Shown here: positions 54,181-64,000 of the stretch, piece by piece
Position numbering within the stretch: the stretch's first letter is position 1
Layout of the letters: every line of letters begins with the position of its first letter
Assembly (NCBI GenBank): GCA_022496185.1
Contig: WTXG01000037.1
Location: 180,861-244,860 of the forward strand
Origin: Multifurca ochricompacta
Lineage: Eukaryota > Basidiomycota > Agaricomycetes > Russulales > Russulaceae
Direction of reading: 5' to 3'
DNA: 64,000 nt
Notes under the pieces: generated by a model
Seen by the model: only the letters and a program-made list of their open reading frames with translations
What the model was told of the DNA's origin: nothing
Database searches by the model: none
Made by a program: the position numbers and the translations under genes

Positions 54181-54780
54181 TTTTCCTGATGCTGTACATG
54201 TGTGTTGGAGTATGTATCATAAAAGAAAAGAAAGAAAAAGAATCAGAATCAGGACATCATATTGTATATTGTAACATAAATGGTTTGAAGAGCAGGGGAT
54301 CAATCTTTTGGATTGGCCTGCTCAGTCTCCAGACATTAACTCCATAGAACATCTATGGCACATGCTCAAAATGTGAATTCTAGGCTACAAAAAGCCTGTT
54401 GGAGGGGTTTGGAAGTATGGGAGAGGCCATCAGTAGAATGGGATAAGACCAATGAAGGGGACTGTCAGAGATTGATATAGAGTATGCCTAGATGGCTAGG
54501 AGCAGTTACCAAGGCCAAAGGAGGCCATATCAAGTACTAGAATTGGTGTTTAATGTTTAGAAAATAGATGCTCAAAAAACTGTCCACATGATGAAGCAGA
54601 TTGAATGGTTGATATCTTGATCAATTCTTCATAGATTCTTATGAACCAAGACTCATTGGAAAGCTCTGAATCTAGGCTATGTTTCATACACTCATAGCTT
54701 GGCTTCATTTCCTTTGTTACTTTGTAATATATGTATTTGTACAAAAGTTCAAAACATGTGGACAGTTTTTGAGCCACTGT
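54181..54780 (+). pseudogene. Tc1/mariner remnant: transposase C-terminus and 3' end
   Basis: From about 54298 the reading DWPAQSPDINSIEHLWHMLK carries the second catalytic Asp (54332-54334) and the final Glu (54347-54349) of a Tc1 DDE domain. MPRWLGAVTKAKGGHIKY near 54485-54540 is the usual Tc1 C-terminus. Stops and shifts break the frame. An inverted repeat (54569-54589 against 54753-54774, core CTCAAAAACTGTCCACATG) closes the element at CACTG followed by TA (54780-54781). The N-terminal half is missing: the G3 LTR ends at 54180 and the first 110 bp are not recognised. A different Tc1 family from the palindrome at 26177. Confidence 0.75.
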
Positions 54781-54781
54781 A

Positions 54782-55147
54782 TCTTTATGGCTCACCCAAA
54801 TGTACTGAGGCACCTGAAGTAGATACAACTGCTCTTGCTTTAGGAAGCTGCACATGGAATAAAAATTGAATCAAAAAAATAAAAAAGATAGTTATGCACC
54901 TTTTCTTCTGTTTTGTAGTACTGCCATATCTGAGTCACGTGGGCGCGCGACCTTGGTAAATTACCAGTAATTTACTGGTAAATATCGGGTTGGTAAAAAA
55001 GTACCTATTTTTTCCGCAACCCTAGCCAGCGCTTACCGTGGTCACGTGTCGAGCGTTGTTGGTCGTCGCCTCTGTTTGCACCATTTCCTGTTTCCTTCCA
55101 TTCCTTTCTTTTTCCTCACTACCTTTCCACTGTCCATATTATCTGAA
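54782..55147. other. Spacer and promoter side of the ALYREF gene
   Basis: No gene. A perfect 10-bp inverted repeat with 1-nt spacer (TTACCAGTAA, T, TTACTGGTAA) lies at 54961-54981, and a GTCACGTG motif at 55040. Pyrimidine-rich sequence (55076-55135) directly upstream of the ATG is typical of fungal core promoters. Confidence 0.5.
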
Positions 55148-56208
55148 ATGGCACCATTCAAGTCCTCCGGAAAGTCCACCGCCAAAGTGAGCCCTAGTAA
55201 TGCTGTCATAGGTTTCTTGCTGACTGTACAACGTTGCCACACTGTTAGTCTCGTGCATCAGACGACACCGTCTGGGTCCACGACAGAGCTCCAGGGGCTC
55301 CAAGGAACGCCACGCAGTCCCTAACCCAAATGCTCCGCCCAGCAACAAGCTTATGATTACGAACTTACATTATGAAATTACGCCGAAGGACTTGACGGTA
55401 TGCTCTGTCCACCCTCTCGGTTCGCTCACGTATGATAACCTTCGCTTCCCCTCTGAAGGCAATTTTTGGACAAATAGGCACGCTCGTGCGCGAGCCATTC
55501 ATCAGGGTACGAAAATCCGACTACCATTACCCCGCGTTATTGTCATAGAAGAAAAACCTCAACCTTCTCGCCCCTTCGTTCCGGGATTCTGTTATATTGA
55601 CGCATTTGCGTTCCCCCTTTCGTCACGTCGCATCTCTACTTCGATATCCGAATGTTAGTATGATCGTAGCGGTCGCTCGTCGGGCGTTGCTATCATCACA
55701 TTCGAGACATTGGCAGAGGCAACGCGAGCAAAAAAGCAGTTAGACGGTGTTTGGCAAAAGGTAAGACTGAATTTTTATTTTTTATTTAGTTCTCAATCAT
55801 AAGCACATTCAAAGGTCAACCTATCTCTATTGAATTTGACCAAGGGGGTCCGCGTCATGCTAGAGCACCGGCGTCCTCGCTGCTCAGCCGAATCCAGAAG
55901 CCACCGCTTCTGAATCGTCTCAGTCAAGCGCAGAATGATGCCAAGGCATCCCTGATGTGGGTTGATCCGTCGCCTCTCGTTTTTTCCTTTCACAAACGTC
56001 ACTTCGCAGCCAAAGCAAGAGAGTGAGTTCAATCCGCGGTAGGGGACGAGGACCGGGGACTGGCCCAGCTCGCGGCCGCATTTCTACTCCGCTACCGAAA
56101 AGTGCCGCAGAACTCGACAGTGAATTAGATGCATTTATGTCTGTCGACAGCGGATTTGCCACACCTTCCACCAAGCCTGCAGAGAACGGGGATATGGAAA
56201 TGGCGTAA
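55148..56208 (+). CDS. YRA1: ALYREF/Yra1-type mRNA export factor
   Basis: Nuclear RNA-binding adaptor that links the TREX complex to mRNA export receptors. ATG 55148-55150; supported exons end or begin at 55397, 55459-55506, 55659-55760, 55815-55956 and 56011-56208, with short GT-AG introns. The RRM is clear: KLMITNLHYEITPKDL (RNP2 side), IFGQIGTLVREPFIR, then SSGVAIITFETLAEATRAKKQLDG, and GQPISIEF. The C-terminus has RGRGRGPG and ends in a FMSVD-type motif as in the family. The first intron is uncertain; the downstream frame needs a splice near 55195-55231 or a lost base. One T is missing in the run at 55750-55752 (LDGVLAKG); restoring phase there makes the exon junctions fit. Likely a functional gene with an assembly error. 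Confidence 0.85.
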
Positions 56209-57067
56209 TTCTGCTATGCTTCCTCTGTAACTCCCATCTAGTGAGAAGCGTACTTCACCTTGTGGACATTATCGCTATTATCCAGAAGAATTCAGTGCCA
56301 CCTGGTTGTATCTCGTTTCGCTTTATGTCTCATTCTCCGTCAGAAATGCCTGCCAGGTTTCAGATAGCCAGGGGCAAATGTAACTGAACATATAAGTGTT
56401 GGGACCCTTGAGTCGCACCAGCTACCCGCCGTGTGTGTGGGTACGGCCAGGAAGCACCACTTTCTTTGAGTTTCCCAGCACATATTTAAAAGTGATGCGT
56501 GTATTAAGGTCGCTATGTTTTTCTTCGTTGTTAATCATAAGATCATGATCCCCATGCTGTACGACTCGCCTCTCGTGGACTTGTGCAGATTGCTCATGAA
56601 ATGGAACATGAGTCAGGTTCAAGGCGGTGAGGCTGTGGCTGTAAGTTCAGTTCTGCAATGCAAGCGGATACCCTAACCTGTCGTTCAGCTGCGGTAATTG
56701 TCTTAGATAGGCACAACTAGGAAGCAAACGGCTAATATTACTACATGAACAAGCGCAGAAGTTACAATGTTTATGCAATGCACACCGAATGGCTGATCGA
56801 TTTAAGCATCATCGAGGTCACTAGCGCGTACCTTGGAAATGACATTAGCACGTTTCTGACGGCAGCGGCAGTCACCCTTACGTCGAGGCACAGAGTTGCA
56901 TGTCAGTTGATCTTCTTAAACTGTCATAGTACAGGCTTTCAATCACTACCTTCCATGATAACCCAACACTGGGCAATATTTGCTACAATTCACCCCTTTG
57001 CCACGTCTGTAGTCTCAATGCCAGCAACAAAGCAACGATCCAGTCAGCCTCTCCCTTAGCAGCAGGT
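56209..57067. other. Intergenic sequence downstream of ALYREF
   Basis: No gene recognised. A 104-codon frame at 56745-57059 has no family resemblance and no visible splice partners. The first 200 bp probably hold the ALYREF 3' end. Confidence 0.4.
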
Positions 57068-57520
57068 GTCAATCATGATGACTGACAACAAAGGTGGATG
57101 TACATAGACATGTTATCCCACAACCCAAATGGTTAGTTATATTTTGTCATTATGTGGTTTGTAAGAGCTAGAAAAGTGAGTAGCTCAGTCTTTGGAACAG
57201 AAAGACTGTATTGCAAGGTAATAAGTACCTAGAAAAGCAAGTAGCTACAACAAAGAATTAGCAAAAGACAATGTAGCTATGAAGAGAATGGTACTGACCT
57301 CAGTCTTTGGAACAGAAAGCTGAGGATACTAACTATGTGAATAGTCCTATAATAAAGCAATCAAGTAAGAAATATGCTGCATGCTGTGGCTGCTATTCCA
57401 ACACATAATACAGCTTGCATATTTTATTCTACATACTTAAAAAACAGTTTCCTGCTGTTAAACACCCAAAACTGAAATACATGACTCCAATGCAGATAGC
57501 TATGAGGCAGGCTCAGGAGA
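57068..57520 (-). repeat. Decayed Copia-like LTR with the leader-intron layout
   Basis: No base-level similarity to the Copia LTRs above, but the same internal order on the minus strand. A TATA-like TTTATTATAGG lies near 57350. A hairpin CTCAG/CTGAG exon A (57299-57319 side) comes next, then intron 1 57245-57298 (GTCAGT, TGCTAAT, TTGTAG), exon B 57229-57244, and intron 2 57168-57228 (GTACTT to TTCTAG) whose tail is A joined to B with two mismatches. The outer limits are uncertain and no target duplication was identified. Confidence 0.6.
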
Positions 57521-57589
57521 AGTGAGGCACATTACATATTGTTTGTCTCTGTATGTACATCACGTGATGCGCCACAATGTGCTGGGTGA

Positions 57590-58342
57590 ATTGCATCCAG
57601 TCCCCTTACTTAGGTTCAGTTCTGTATTAATACAGCTTGGTAAGTCTGCTGAAACGAATGACGTTCAGCTACCACTTAAGCGCCTCAAGTTCTTCAGTTA
57701 TCTGGCTTTCACCTGCACATCAGCCCTCATCGCCTTGCGAGTGTAAGTCTTCGATGGTTTTCTCGCTTGGTTAAGATTGGTTCACAGCTATCGGCAGGAT
57801 TGCAATCTGGCTTTGGACCCGTGGTATCGTCGTATTATGCACTCTTAACTTTTGCGTTCTTTCTCCATGATACGCACTAGATACACATCATCCTCTTCAT
57901 GGGTGGACCCAAGTTTTAGACATTATCCAACTAACCAATATCATACACACTCTCATCCTGTCAGCCGGCTTCTTTACCATCCATAGGAACATTTTATATG
58001 GATCCCTGGTATGAGTTGCGTTCGAACGCAGACAAGCTGGCTTTACAGTACCCAACGGTCTGGTCAACTCAATGGTTGTGGCTGATCTTTCCTTCTTGTT
58101 TCTGTAATTGATCGGTCTCCTGCACTTTGGACGCACTCGCTCTCGTGGCGTCTGGGGCTATTATACAAGCAGGTGAGCTGATCGGTCTAGTTGCCGCGGC
58201 CTTTTAGTGAACGAGGTACAGGGCCTCATTTGGCTGGCAGTAGCGAGTTTCATCCAGCTTGTTGCCGTGGTACGCCGGGTCGATATTCGTTTCAAGTGAT
58301 ACTCACGTTTTGTACAGTTATTTTTCAACATTGATCTCAATG
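57590..58342 (+). CDS. Fungal multi-pass membrane protein, exons recognised in part
   Basis: A hydrophobic exon ending at 57742 (FFSYLAFTCTSALIALR) splices over a 55-nt intron (57743-57797, GTAAGT to CGGCAG) to IAIWLWTRGIVV. This junction restores the RVIAIW motif of an Agaricomycete-specific family of about seven-helix proteins. Further exons are one ending at 58172 (GLLYKQ), 58222-58269 (GLIWLAVASFIQLVAV) and 58318-58342 (LFFNIDLN). These match the late QGxIWL and LNLND helices of that family. The first exon, the middle (57860-58110) and the C-terminus could not be placed and contain stops in the expected frame, so the gene may be decayed or carry base errors. No catalytic function is known for the family. 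Confidence 0.45.
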
Positions 58343-59761
58343 GTACGTGTCTGTTGCTTCGAGGAGAGGTGTTCCTCAGGCGTTCTTTGCTCACTATCTG
58401 CTGCATCTAGAAGCATAGTGCTTTGCGCGTAACCGATTTGCGATTTGCAATGAGGATTCTATTGACCCTTATCGAGATGTTCCTGACCCGGCGAGTAAGC
58501 AACTCTTTTGTTGTGCTCACTCTCAGAGTGATCTACGGGAGTTCAGGTTTATACAATGTACGAAATTTTTGGTCTTTGTACATGCCTGAAGCGACGTGCA
58601 TCCCGGCAAATTTGCAAATCTCCCATGAATTGTGCCCTCGTCAATTTTGGTGGCTGCCTGGATGTTATCGCAGGAGAGCGGTCGTAGATTTTGATGCATT
58701 AGTATCCCAGTCCGCGCAGCGGCTGGTCGGTTAGTCCGAAGGGATGATTGGGGGAATAAATTCATCTAGAACCGGCCAACTGTAGATATGACTAAAACAG
58801 ACTTAACTGGTTGTTGATGGACGGCCTGCACGTCCTCCAACATGTAAACCACGTTAATGGAGCCCACTCTTGTGGGGGCGAGGGTACCACAGTTGTCAAT
58901 ATGAATATTGAGGGGAATCGGGGAGACGGGAGGCATGGGACTTACAGGCTTGGATTGGCTATTGGGCTCATAGGAGTGGCGCGTGCCACGACCATTCTTG
59001 CTCGTATTTTTATTGAACTGTCAGTTGTCTACTCAATAGTTGGGTAGGATAAGGCAGGATCCTATCGCTCGTCAATCTGCGAAAATGCGCTCTTCGCTGA
59101 AAACCGGGAATGCGGAGAGCATATATCCTCTTGGTGAATGTTGATCTATCTGGTAATGACTTAGGCCTTTCGCTCCCATAGAACCGTCAAGTACGTGCTC
59201 GGTCCGCAAACTTCTTTGGTGAGGTTTCGGTGATACAATGGTGGCTTGTTGATTGTCGGTTATCCGCATCACGCTTACCGAGGGATCTCAATGAGGTTGC
59301 AGGTGGCTTGCAACAAATAACTAATACATCTTGGCCGAGGTCATCTATTACAGAACTCCGAGTAGAGTGTGAAAGCAGTGCAGCATAAAAGATCGTCACG
59401 TCATTGCCACACTTCGAGGGTTCATTGCACTTTTCCCAGAACGGCAACTGTTAAAGTCAGACGTGGGACCAAAAAAGGCATTGAAAACCGAGACGTAACT
59501 TGGATAGTAAGTTATGGTGAGGACAGCATGAGGCACGGGACAGCTATTGGCCAAAGTTACACGAGGAGCCCATGAATAGGATTCTGTTCTAACATGAGAG
59601 CAATGAGCGGACGGTTCCTATGCCAGTTACGGGCTCTATTCTACGTGAGGGGGTGAGATCGAGCGTTCGATTCCAGATACTTAGTGAACAAAGGCAAATA
59701 CAAGCACTCAACGTGGGGGGAAAATTCTCAATAAACTGGCTTACATTGACGGAAGACATAT
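58343..59761. other. Unassigned sequence
   Basis: Several frames of 60-100 codons on both strands (for example 58423-58734, 58811-59047, 59187-59447 minus) with scattered GT-AG signals but no domain I can recognise. The first 400 bp may hold the end of the membrane-protein gene. Confidence 0.35.
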
Positions 59762-60654
59762 TCAATCGAGTAAATCATCTAGAAAATCTTCCATTTCGGC
59801 TTTTGCGGATTTTGTGGGGCGTAGAGGATCTTGCGGCAATGGGGGGGCCTCTTTCAAAAGTTTCGCTAAGAGCCAGAGACGGATGACGTTAGCAGTATAC
59901 TGTAAATAGGATAGCTGGCTCGAACCCTGTCGGCGAAGGTGTTCCCTGGTTTCTGTTTTTCCCATTTGACGGGTAGCACTAGCTCGAAGTCGCTCCTTTA
60001 GATCTGAGCGACACAGTCCGTCAACCACGTGGAGCAATTTGGGAGACTTGGATGGTACGCACCCGACTGTGCTTGAGCAACATCCTTTTCATGCTGCATT
60101 TCCTGCAAGGAAGTATCCACTCAATCGGTTGGGCCTTTCCTTTCCTTGATGAACGTTCAGCATGCGGGATCGAAATAATGTGCGCGAGGGAGTGATCAAC
60201 ATCGTTATCGTTGGCCGGGGCAGGAGTGAGCATTGATCCATGCGAGTCCTCCAGACGGTCTCGTGCAAGAAACGTGCTCAGGTCAACCTCAGGTTCTATG
60301 ATCGGTTGTCCTGTTGATGAATTGGCATGTCTCAAAATAACGCCTTGAAACATCGCGCAACTTGCTGCACATACCATCGGGCCCAATTGCTGGTCCAGGT
60401 TCTTCATAACGGTCTGCGTTGGTGCCGATAGTACGCCTTGCATAGCGTGCACTGTGTTCCGCAACTTCATCATCATCAAGTTCTTCAGGTTGCTCTCCCT
60501 CGAGCAACAGTCGTTCTTGGAACTCGGCAGGGCGTCCACCTCTATGCCCACGCCCACGTGCGCGTAAATATTTACCATGTCCTCCACGGGATCGACCACG
60601 CGCTCTTTCACGAGCACGAAACGTGTTGCCAGTGCTAGAGGGTAGTTGAGACAT
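59762..60654 (-). CDS. Uncharacterised fungal protein with an RG-rich N-terminus
   Basis: Three exons: 60375-60654 (ATG 60652-60654), 60063-60295 and 59762-60003, with introns of 79 and 59 nt that have good ends (GTATGT to CATAG, GTGCGT to CTCAG). The N-terminus is rich in Arg-Gly (RGRSRGGHG, RARGRGHRGGRP). An acidic stretch follows (EGEQPEELDDDEVAE), with a conserved-looking EPEVDLSTFLAR segment. The C-terminus includes DLKERLRA and ends acidic (EMEDFLDDLLD). One G appears missing in exon 2 (60117-60118, a CC that should be CCC on the plus strand); with it, exon phases agree and the exon reads IEW then DTSLQEMQHEKD. The family resemblance is to proteins of unknown function; RG repeats suggest RNA contact, which is inference. 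Confidence 0.6.
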
Positions 60655-60854
60655 GAGAATGAGAGGAATGTGGAACCAAATAATAGACAACAGGATCCAA
60701 TAATCCCTCACCTCACCCGACCTTGACACTATTCAGCACAATCGTCGTTTCGACGACCGACGCCGCTTCTCACATTCACGTAAACGTATTTCTCTCTTTC
60801 TCATACTTATATCTCAATTACAGTCACGGTGTCCTTGTTTAAGTCTGCCAAGTT
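60655..60854. promoter_or_regulatory. Shared upstream region of two divergent genes
   Basis: 200 bp between the start of the minus-strand RG-rich gene and the start of the CNOT11-like gene. It is pyrimidine-rich on the CNOT11 side (60785-60815). A bidirectional promoter is likely from the arrangement; no specific site is identified. Confidence 0.5.
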
Positions 60855-62373
60855 ATGCATGCGGCCGCTCATCACACTCAGCCGCCACCCGCGGCTCAGG
60901 GCCACACTGATCCGCTCTATGCCTCCGTCCGTCATCTACTTATGAAGGCCTGCTCGAATACATGCTCGACCGCCGCTCAGGCTTTCGCTCAACTTGTGCA
61001 GCCCACTGCGCGCTTCCAGCTGGCTCTCGATGCGCTCCTACCCATCCTCGTCTCTCCACGATCTGAAGTTGGTACCTTTTTTGGCTTTTCATTTTTCTTT
61101 GCTGACCTTCCATCTTTTTTTCTCTCTTGCATTCTTCTTGTCGTGGCTCAAAGTTACCGCAACGAATCCTTGTGGCTTATATACTGTACTCCTTATACGC
61201 GACACACCCAATCGCTATTAATCCCTTCAAGTCTGTTCTATTTGACACCTTCACGAAAGAACGCAATGCTGCGGTCCAGTTATCCGGGGAGGGAAAACGA
61301 GCGACGATGAGCAGCTGGTTTGGGTCCTCTGGAAAGTCTTGAAAGGCGATGGAGACCATGTAAGTGGTGGTCTCTCCGTTCATTGACATCTCACTGTCGT
61401 GGTGTAGCTTGGTCCTTACCCACCCAATACCTTGGCACGGGAGTCTCTCCCACCCAAATTGAGAGCTAGTAATCTTGTTTTGGACGAGAGAAGGTACCAT
61501 TTGATTCGTGAGTACATTCACGATCTATTATTCCTTACTCTTCCCTCATGTAGTGGGTAGATCCCAAGAAGGTGCACCTTCCTGCTCACCGGCAGGATCG
61601 CAGCAAATTGGATAGACTTGTGTTTGGAAACGATGTGTCACCGGAGTTGAGAAGACCCAGTTGTTATCACAGGGACTGACGCTCCTCTTGGCTGCTCGTG
61701 AGCGCGTGCTCACATTGTCTGAACAACGTGTAAGTCCATTATTTCTGCCACATTATCGGTACTAGATCGTTCGTTTAGCTTCTCGGTCCTGTGATTCCAC
61801 AGTTGACATCACCATCTGTCTTGATCTCCCTTGACCTTCCGCTTATCATCGCTCACAATCCGACCATTGCCACTCCCTTATTAGTATCCCTTCTTACTCT
61901 TCCACCGTCCGATATATCCAGCGTGTATCTGGACGTTCTCGCACAACTTCCTCCTACTCTGCCGACGTTTGATATTCGGTCGGCTTTTGCACGACATAAC
62001 ACCAGCGACGGACTCCATTACAGGCGGGAAGTCACCGTTGCTGACATTGTGCGCATGGAAGTGCTTGGGCCATTTCTTCATCAATGCATTCTGTGGCTAG
62101 ACCACGCGGAACGCGAGGAGCGAGATGGGCTAATTAGTGACGACCGCTTTGCAAGGGTGTGCAGAATGTACTCGTTCTTTGTTTCTTGCTGTATCGCAGC
62201 GACTGACTTCCAAAAATTAGCTCTGCCGTTTCTACAGTGCCCTCCTCAAGGTCAATGTTGTTGACCCTGCTTCTGACGCCGACTCGGCCGAGATTGCCCA
62301 CTTCGCCCTACGTAACTCGCGGTTCGAAGAAGCTAATGCGCTTTACCGTGTGCTTGCCTCCGCCAGGTTTTGA
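60855..62373 (+). CDS. CNOT11: CCR4-NOT complex subunit 11 (CNOT11-like)
   Basis: A subunit of the cytoplasmic deadenylase complex. The N-terminal exon starts MHAAAHHTQPPPAAQG and has a helical repeat (ARFQLALDALLPIL). The next has RILVAYILYSLY, INPFKSVLFDTFTKER and VWVLWKVLKGDG, then LGPYPPNTLAR and PPKLRASNLVLD. Introns at 61360-61407, 61508-61553 and 61730-61778 are short GT-AG. The last large exon (61779 on) carries SLDLPLIIAHNPTIATPLLVSLL and LDVLAQLPPTLPTFDI, matching the DUF2363 part of animal CNOT11 in pattern, and ends RNSRFEEANALYRVLASARF with TGA 62371-62373. Frame breaks near 61295, 61554 and 61655 each fit one missing base; another near 62200 could be a splice or an error. The gene is probably functional in the organism. 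Confidence 0.72.
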
Positions 62374-64000
62374 ATTCTCATGCATGTGTGTGCCTATGCA
62401 ACCGTATGAATGATGCCATCTGGGCGCCGTTGGTGTACACTGGTTAAAGCCCAGATCGCCACTATGTTCCGTCCAGAGAATTTTGATTGTACCGCTCTAG
62501 AGCTCCTACATGTATGCCATCCTCTTCTGCCATTGGAAAATGTTTGGTCTTACGACATTCGTATTTTTCATGCAATTGGCAACCAATGTGAGATGTCATT
62601 TAAGTTGCCGGTGACCGCTTGTTCGACATTGATGTTTGGCACCCTCAAGTTGACATGCTCAGCGCTTTGCTTTGTCTTTGTCGAGAACGTTGATTCTTTT
62701 TCTTGTTCAGAGGTGTACCTGTATGGACTGGCAAGGCCATTGATTGACATAGCAGCTATAATTTATGGGTGTTTCACCTCAGTTGAGCTCAGCTTCGGTC
62801 ACATTCACGTTTTGCAACCTAATCCCTGGGGGTTCTGGTTAGCAACTCGGCGACTTGCGTCGTCATCTCACATCATCAGCTGATCTTCGTTCCTTTTACT
62901 ATAGTCGTGGCTGTTCAATACAGTCAGTAGAACACTCAGACGTCTTGGGGTCCGCGGTCGTGCTGAAAATAGCGCTGCTAGTCTCTGTCACTTCCTCACT
63001 CGCATACTAATAATCGAAGTCATGTCCCCAGTACGCATCATATTCGCAGTCTCTCTATCCTCGCCCTCGAATCGCTTCATGCTTCAAGTTCCTATGGTTC
63101 CCAATCGAGGAGGGGGGAACCCACGTCCTTGCTTCACAGAGCAAAGTCTCGTTGGTCTCAGTGAACATACCTCTGCCGGGCTTGCGTAAGCCAGCAAAGT
63201 TATTCGCAGGGATGCTATCATCCCCATGTATCATTAATGGAAGCTTCCTCGAGATACCGACTTCAAGGTGGCAAGCTTACTCCTGGCCACTCACTATCTA
63301 TCATCGTAAACGTAAATAATACGAAGCACAAGTGTCGGCTGGTGTCGGCCCACCATCCCCATTTGCCTTGGAGGCTCGAGTGTTCGAAAGCCGGCGAGCA
63401 TACTCCTTCATTAAGTCGCTGCCGAGGGGCGACATACTTTTTTCCCTTCGCCCCCCCAAGTGAGTTCGCCAAAGGCAATATGTTAGGTCTGGTCCTCAAG
63501 TCTGCCCTTTCCATCTTTGTGGCGGCAATCATTGCTCGCTTCCTGTTTGTTGTGCGGCATAGGATCAAACCATAGCCTTTGCGTAATACACCCTCGCCGC
63601 CAGGTGGGTCGCTACTGACAGGTTTGCGTGTACGCTTCACCATGAGATTGCGCGGCCAATGTCCGACAACTACTGGCCATTTGAAGCGACAGCTGAACCC
63701 TGTTTCCGAGTAGGGCTGCGCGCCGTCCGTTTGATGGTGACGGCTGTCTATTTGATGGTGAAGGACAGGTATAGGGCTGCACACTGTACCCATACCTCAC
63801 AGTATGGATGGGTCTGTAGTATGGTTGCTGTACCCATGCCGTACCAAGCTCAAATCAATGTCAAGATGGACAGTGGACAGGTACAGAAAACACTGTCCAA
63901 ACTGTCAAAAAAATGGCCATCAATGGCATTAGATGGCATGGATGGCATTGACTGAATGAGCTTTTAATCTCATCATTAAGCCACCAAAACTCCCCACTAT
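62374..64000. other. Unassigned right-end sequence
   Basis: A 157-codon frame (62410-62883) and a 112-codon frame (63237-63575, ending in one hydrophobic helix) have no recognisable relatives. From 63712 on the sequence becomes simple and repetitive (GATGG and CATGG words), with two TAGGGCTGC words (63712-63720 and 63773-63781) that resemble hAT terminal repeats. If a hAT element starts there its other end is outside the window. Confidence 0.35.

Noticed and set aside
56745..57059. 104-codon ORF as a host gene
   Set aside because: No domain, no splice partners, no expected start context; it is best left unassigned.
62410..62883. 157-codon ORF downstream of CNOT11
   Set aside because: Composition and residue pattern do not resemble a folded protein family I know, and it directly follows the CNOT11 stop. 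Not supported.
1..64000. tRNA, rRNA and CRISPR genes
   Set aside because: No cloverleaf with internal A and B boxes, no rRNA core sequence and no regular spacer array was found. The initiator tRNA match is a primer site in the elements, not a tRNA gene.

Overview
This window reads as a transposon-filled stretch of a filamentous basidiomycete chromosome, most likely an Agaricomycete. Reasons: host genes with many 48-79 nt GT-AG introns, chromodomain Gypsy elements of the Tf1/sushi kind, Copia elements with an initiator-Met half-tRNA primer site, and Tc1 and hAT elements. No rRNA, tRNA, CRISPR or bacterial-type operon was seen. The species cannot be named.

Layout. 1-1082: start of a membrane-protein gene (minus strand) and its upstream region. 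1083-6788: Gypsy G1, complete, target duplication AGTGG. 7405-54180: a nest of retrotransposons. Copia A (LTR 7405-7917, gag 17524-18955) is split by a solo LTR (G4), itself split by a truncated Gypsy (G2'), which holds full-length Copia B (8581-15655), which holds a solo Copia LTR (11555-12059). A is also split by a hAT MITE (17758-18243) and by minus-strand Copia E (from 18956). E holds Copia D (19005-26060), a palindromic Tc1 element (26177-27790), a three-layer set of solo LTRs (28827-31325) and Copia F (from 32080). F is abutted by Copia H (36245-38358), H by Gypsy G3 (38359-54180), and G3 contains complete Gypsy G2 (40772-48238). Target duplications support most steps. 54181-64000: a Tc1 remnant, then host genes: an ALYREF/Yra1 mRNA-export factor, a decayed LTR, a multi-pass membrane protein, an uncharacterised RG-rich protein (minus), and a CNOT11-like CCR4-NOT subunit.

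The most interesting signal is inside the LTRs. Every Copia LTR here carries, just downstream of its TATA box, exon A - GT..AG intron 1 - exon B, then a second GT..AG interval whose last ~40 nt are the exact spliced A+B sequence. Removing both intervals gives a leader identical to the A'B'-U5 junction already present in the LTR, so a spliced strong-stop cDNA could land there and rebuild the introns at each cycle. The two copies vary together between LTRs. The unrelated Gypsy G3 LTR has a one-exon version, and a decayed LTR at 57168-57319 has the same layout with different sequence. In addition, all three Gypsy families have a site next to the 5' LTR complementary to their own predicted RNA 5' end (Tf1-type self-priming), and G2 has an extra zinc-knuckle ORF after pol.

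Two kinds of damage recur: CGA-to-TGA stops in elements, and single-base deletions in homopolymers. The deletions also hit conserved host genes (ALYREF, CNOT11, the RG-rich gene), which suggests that many are assembly errors.
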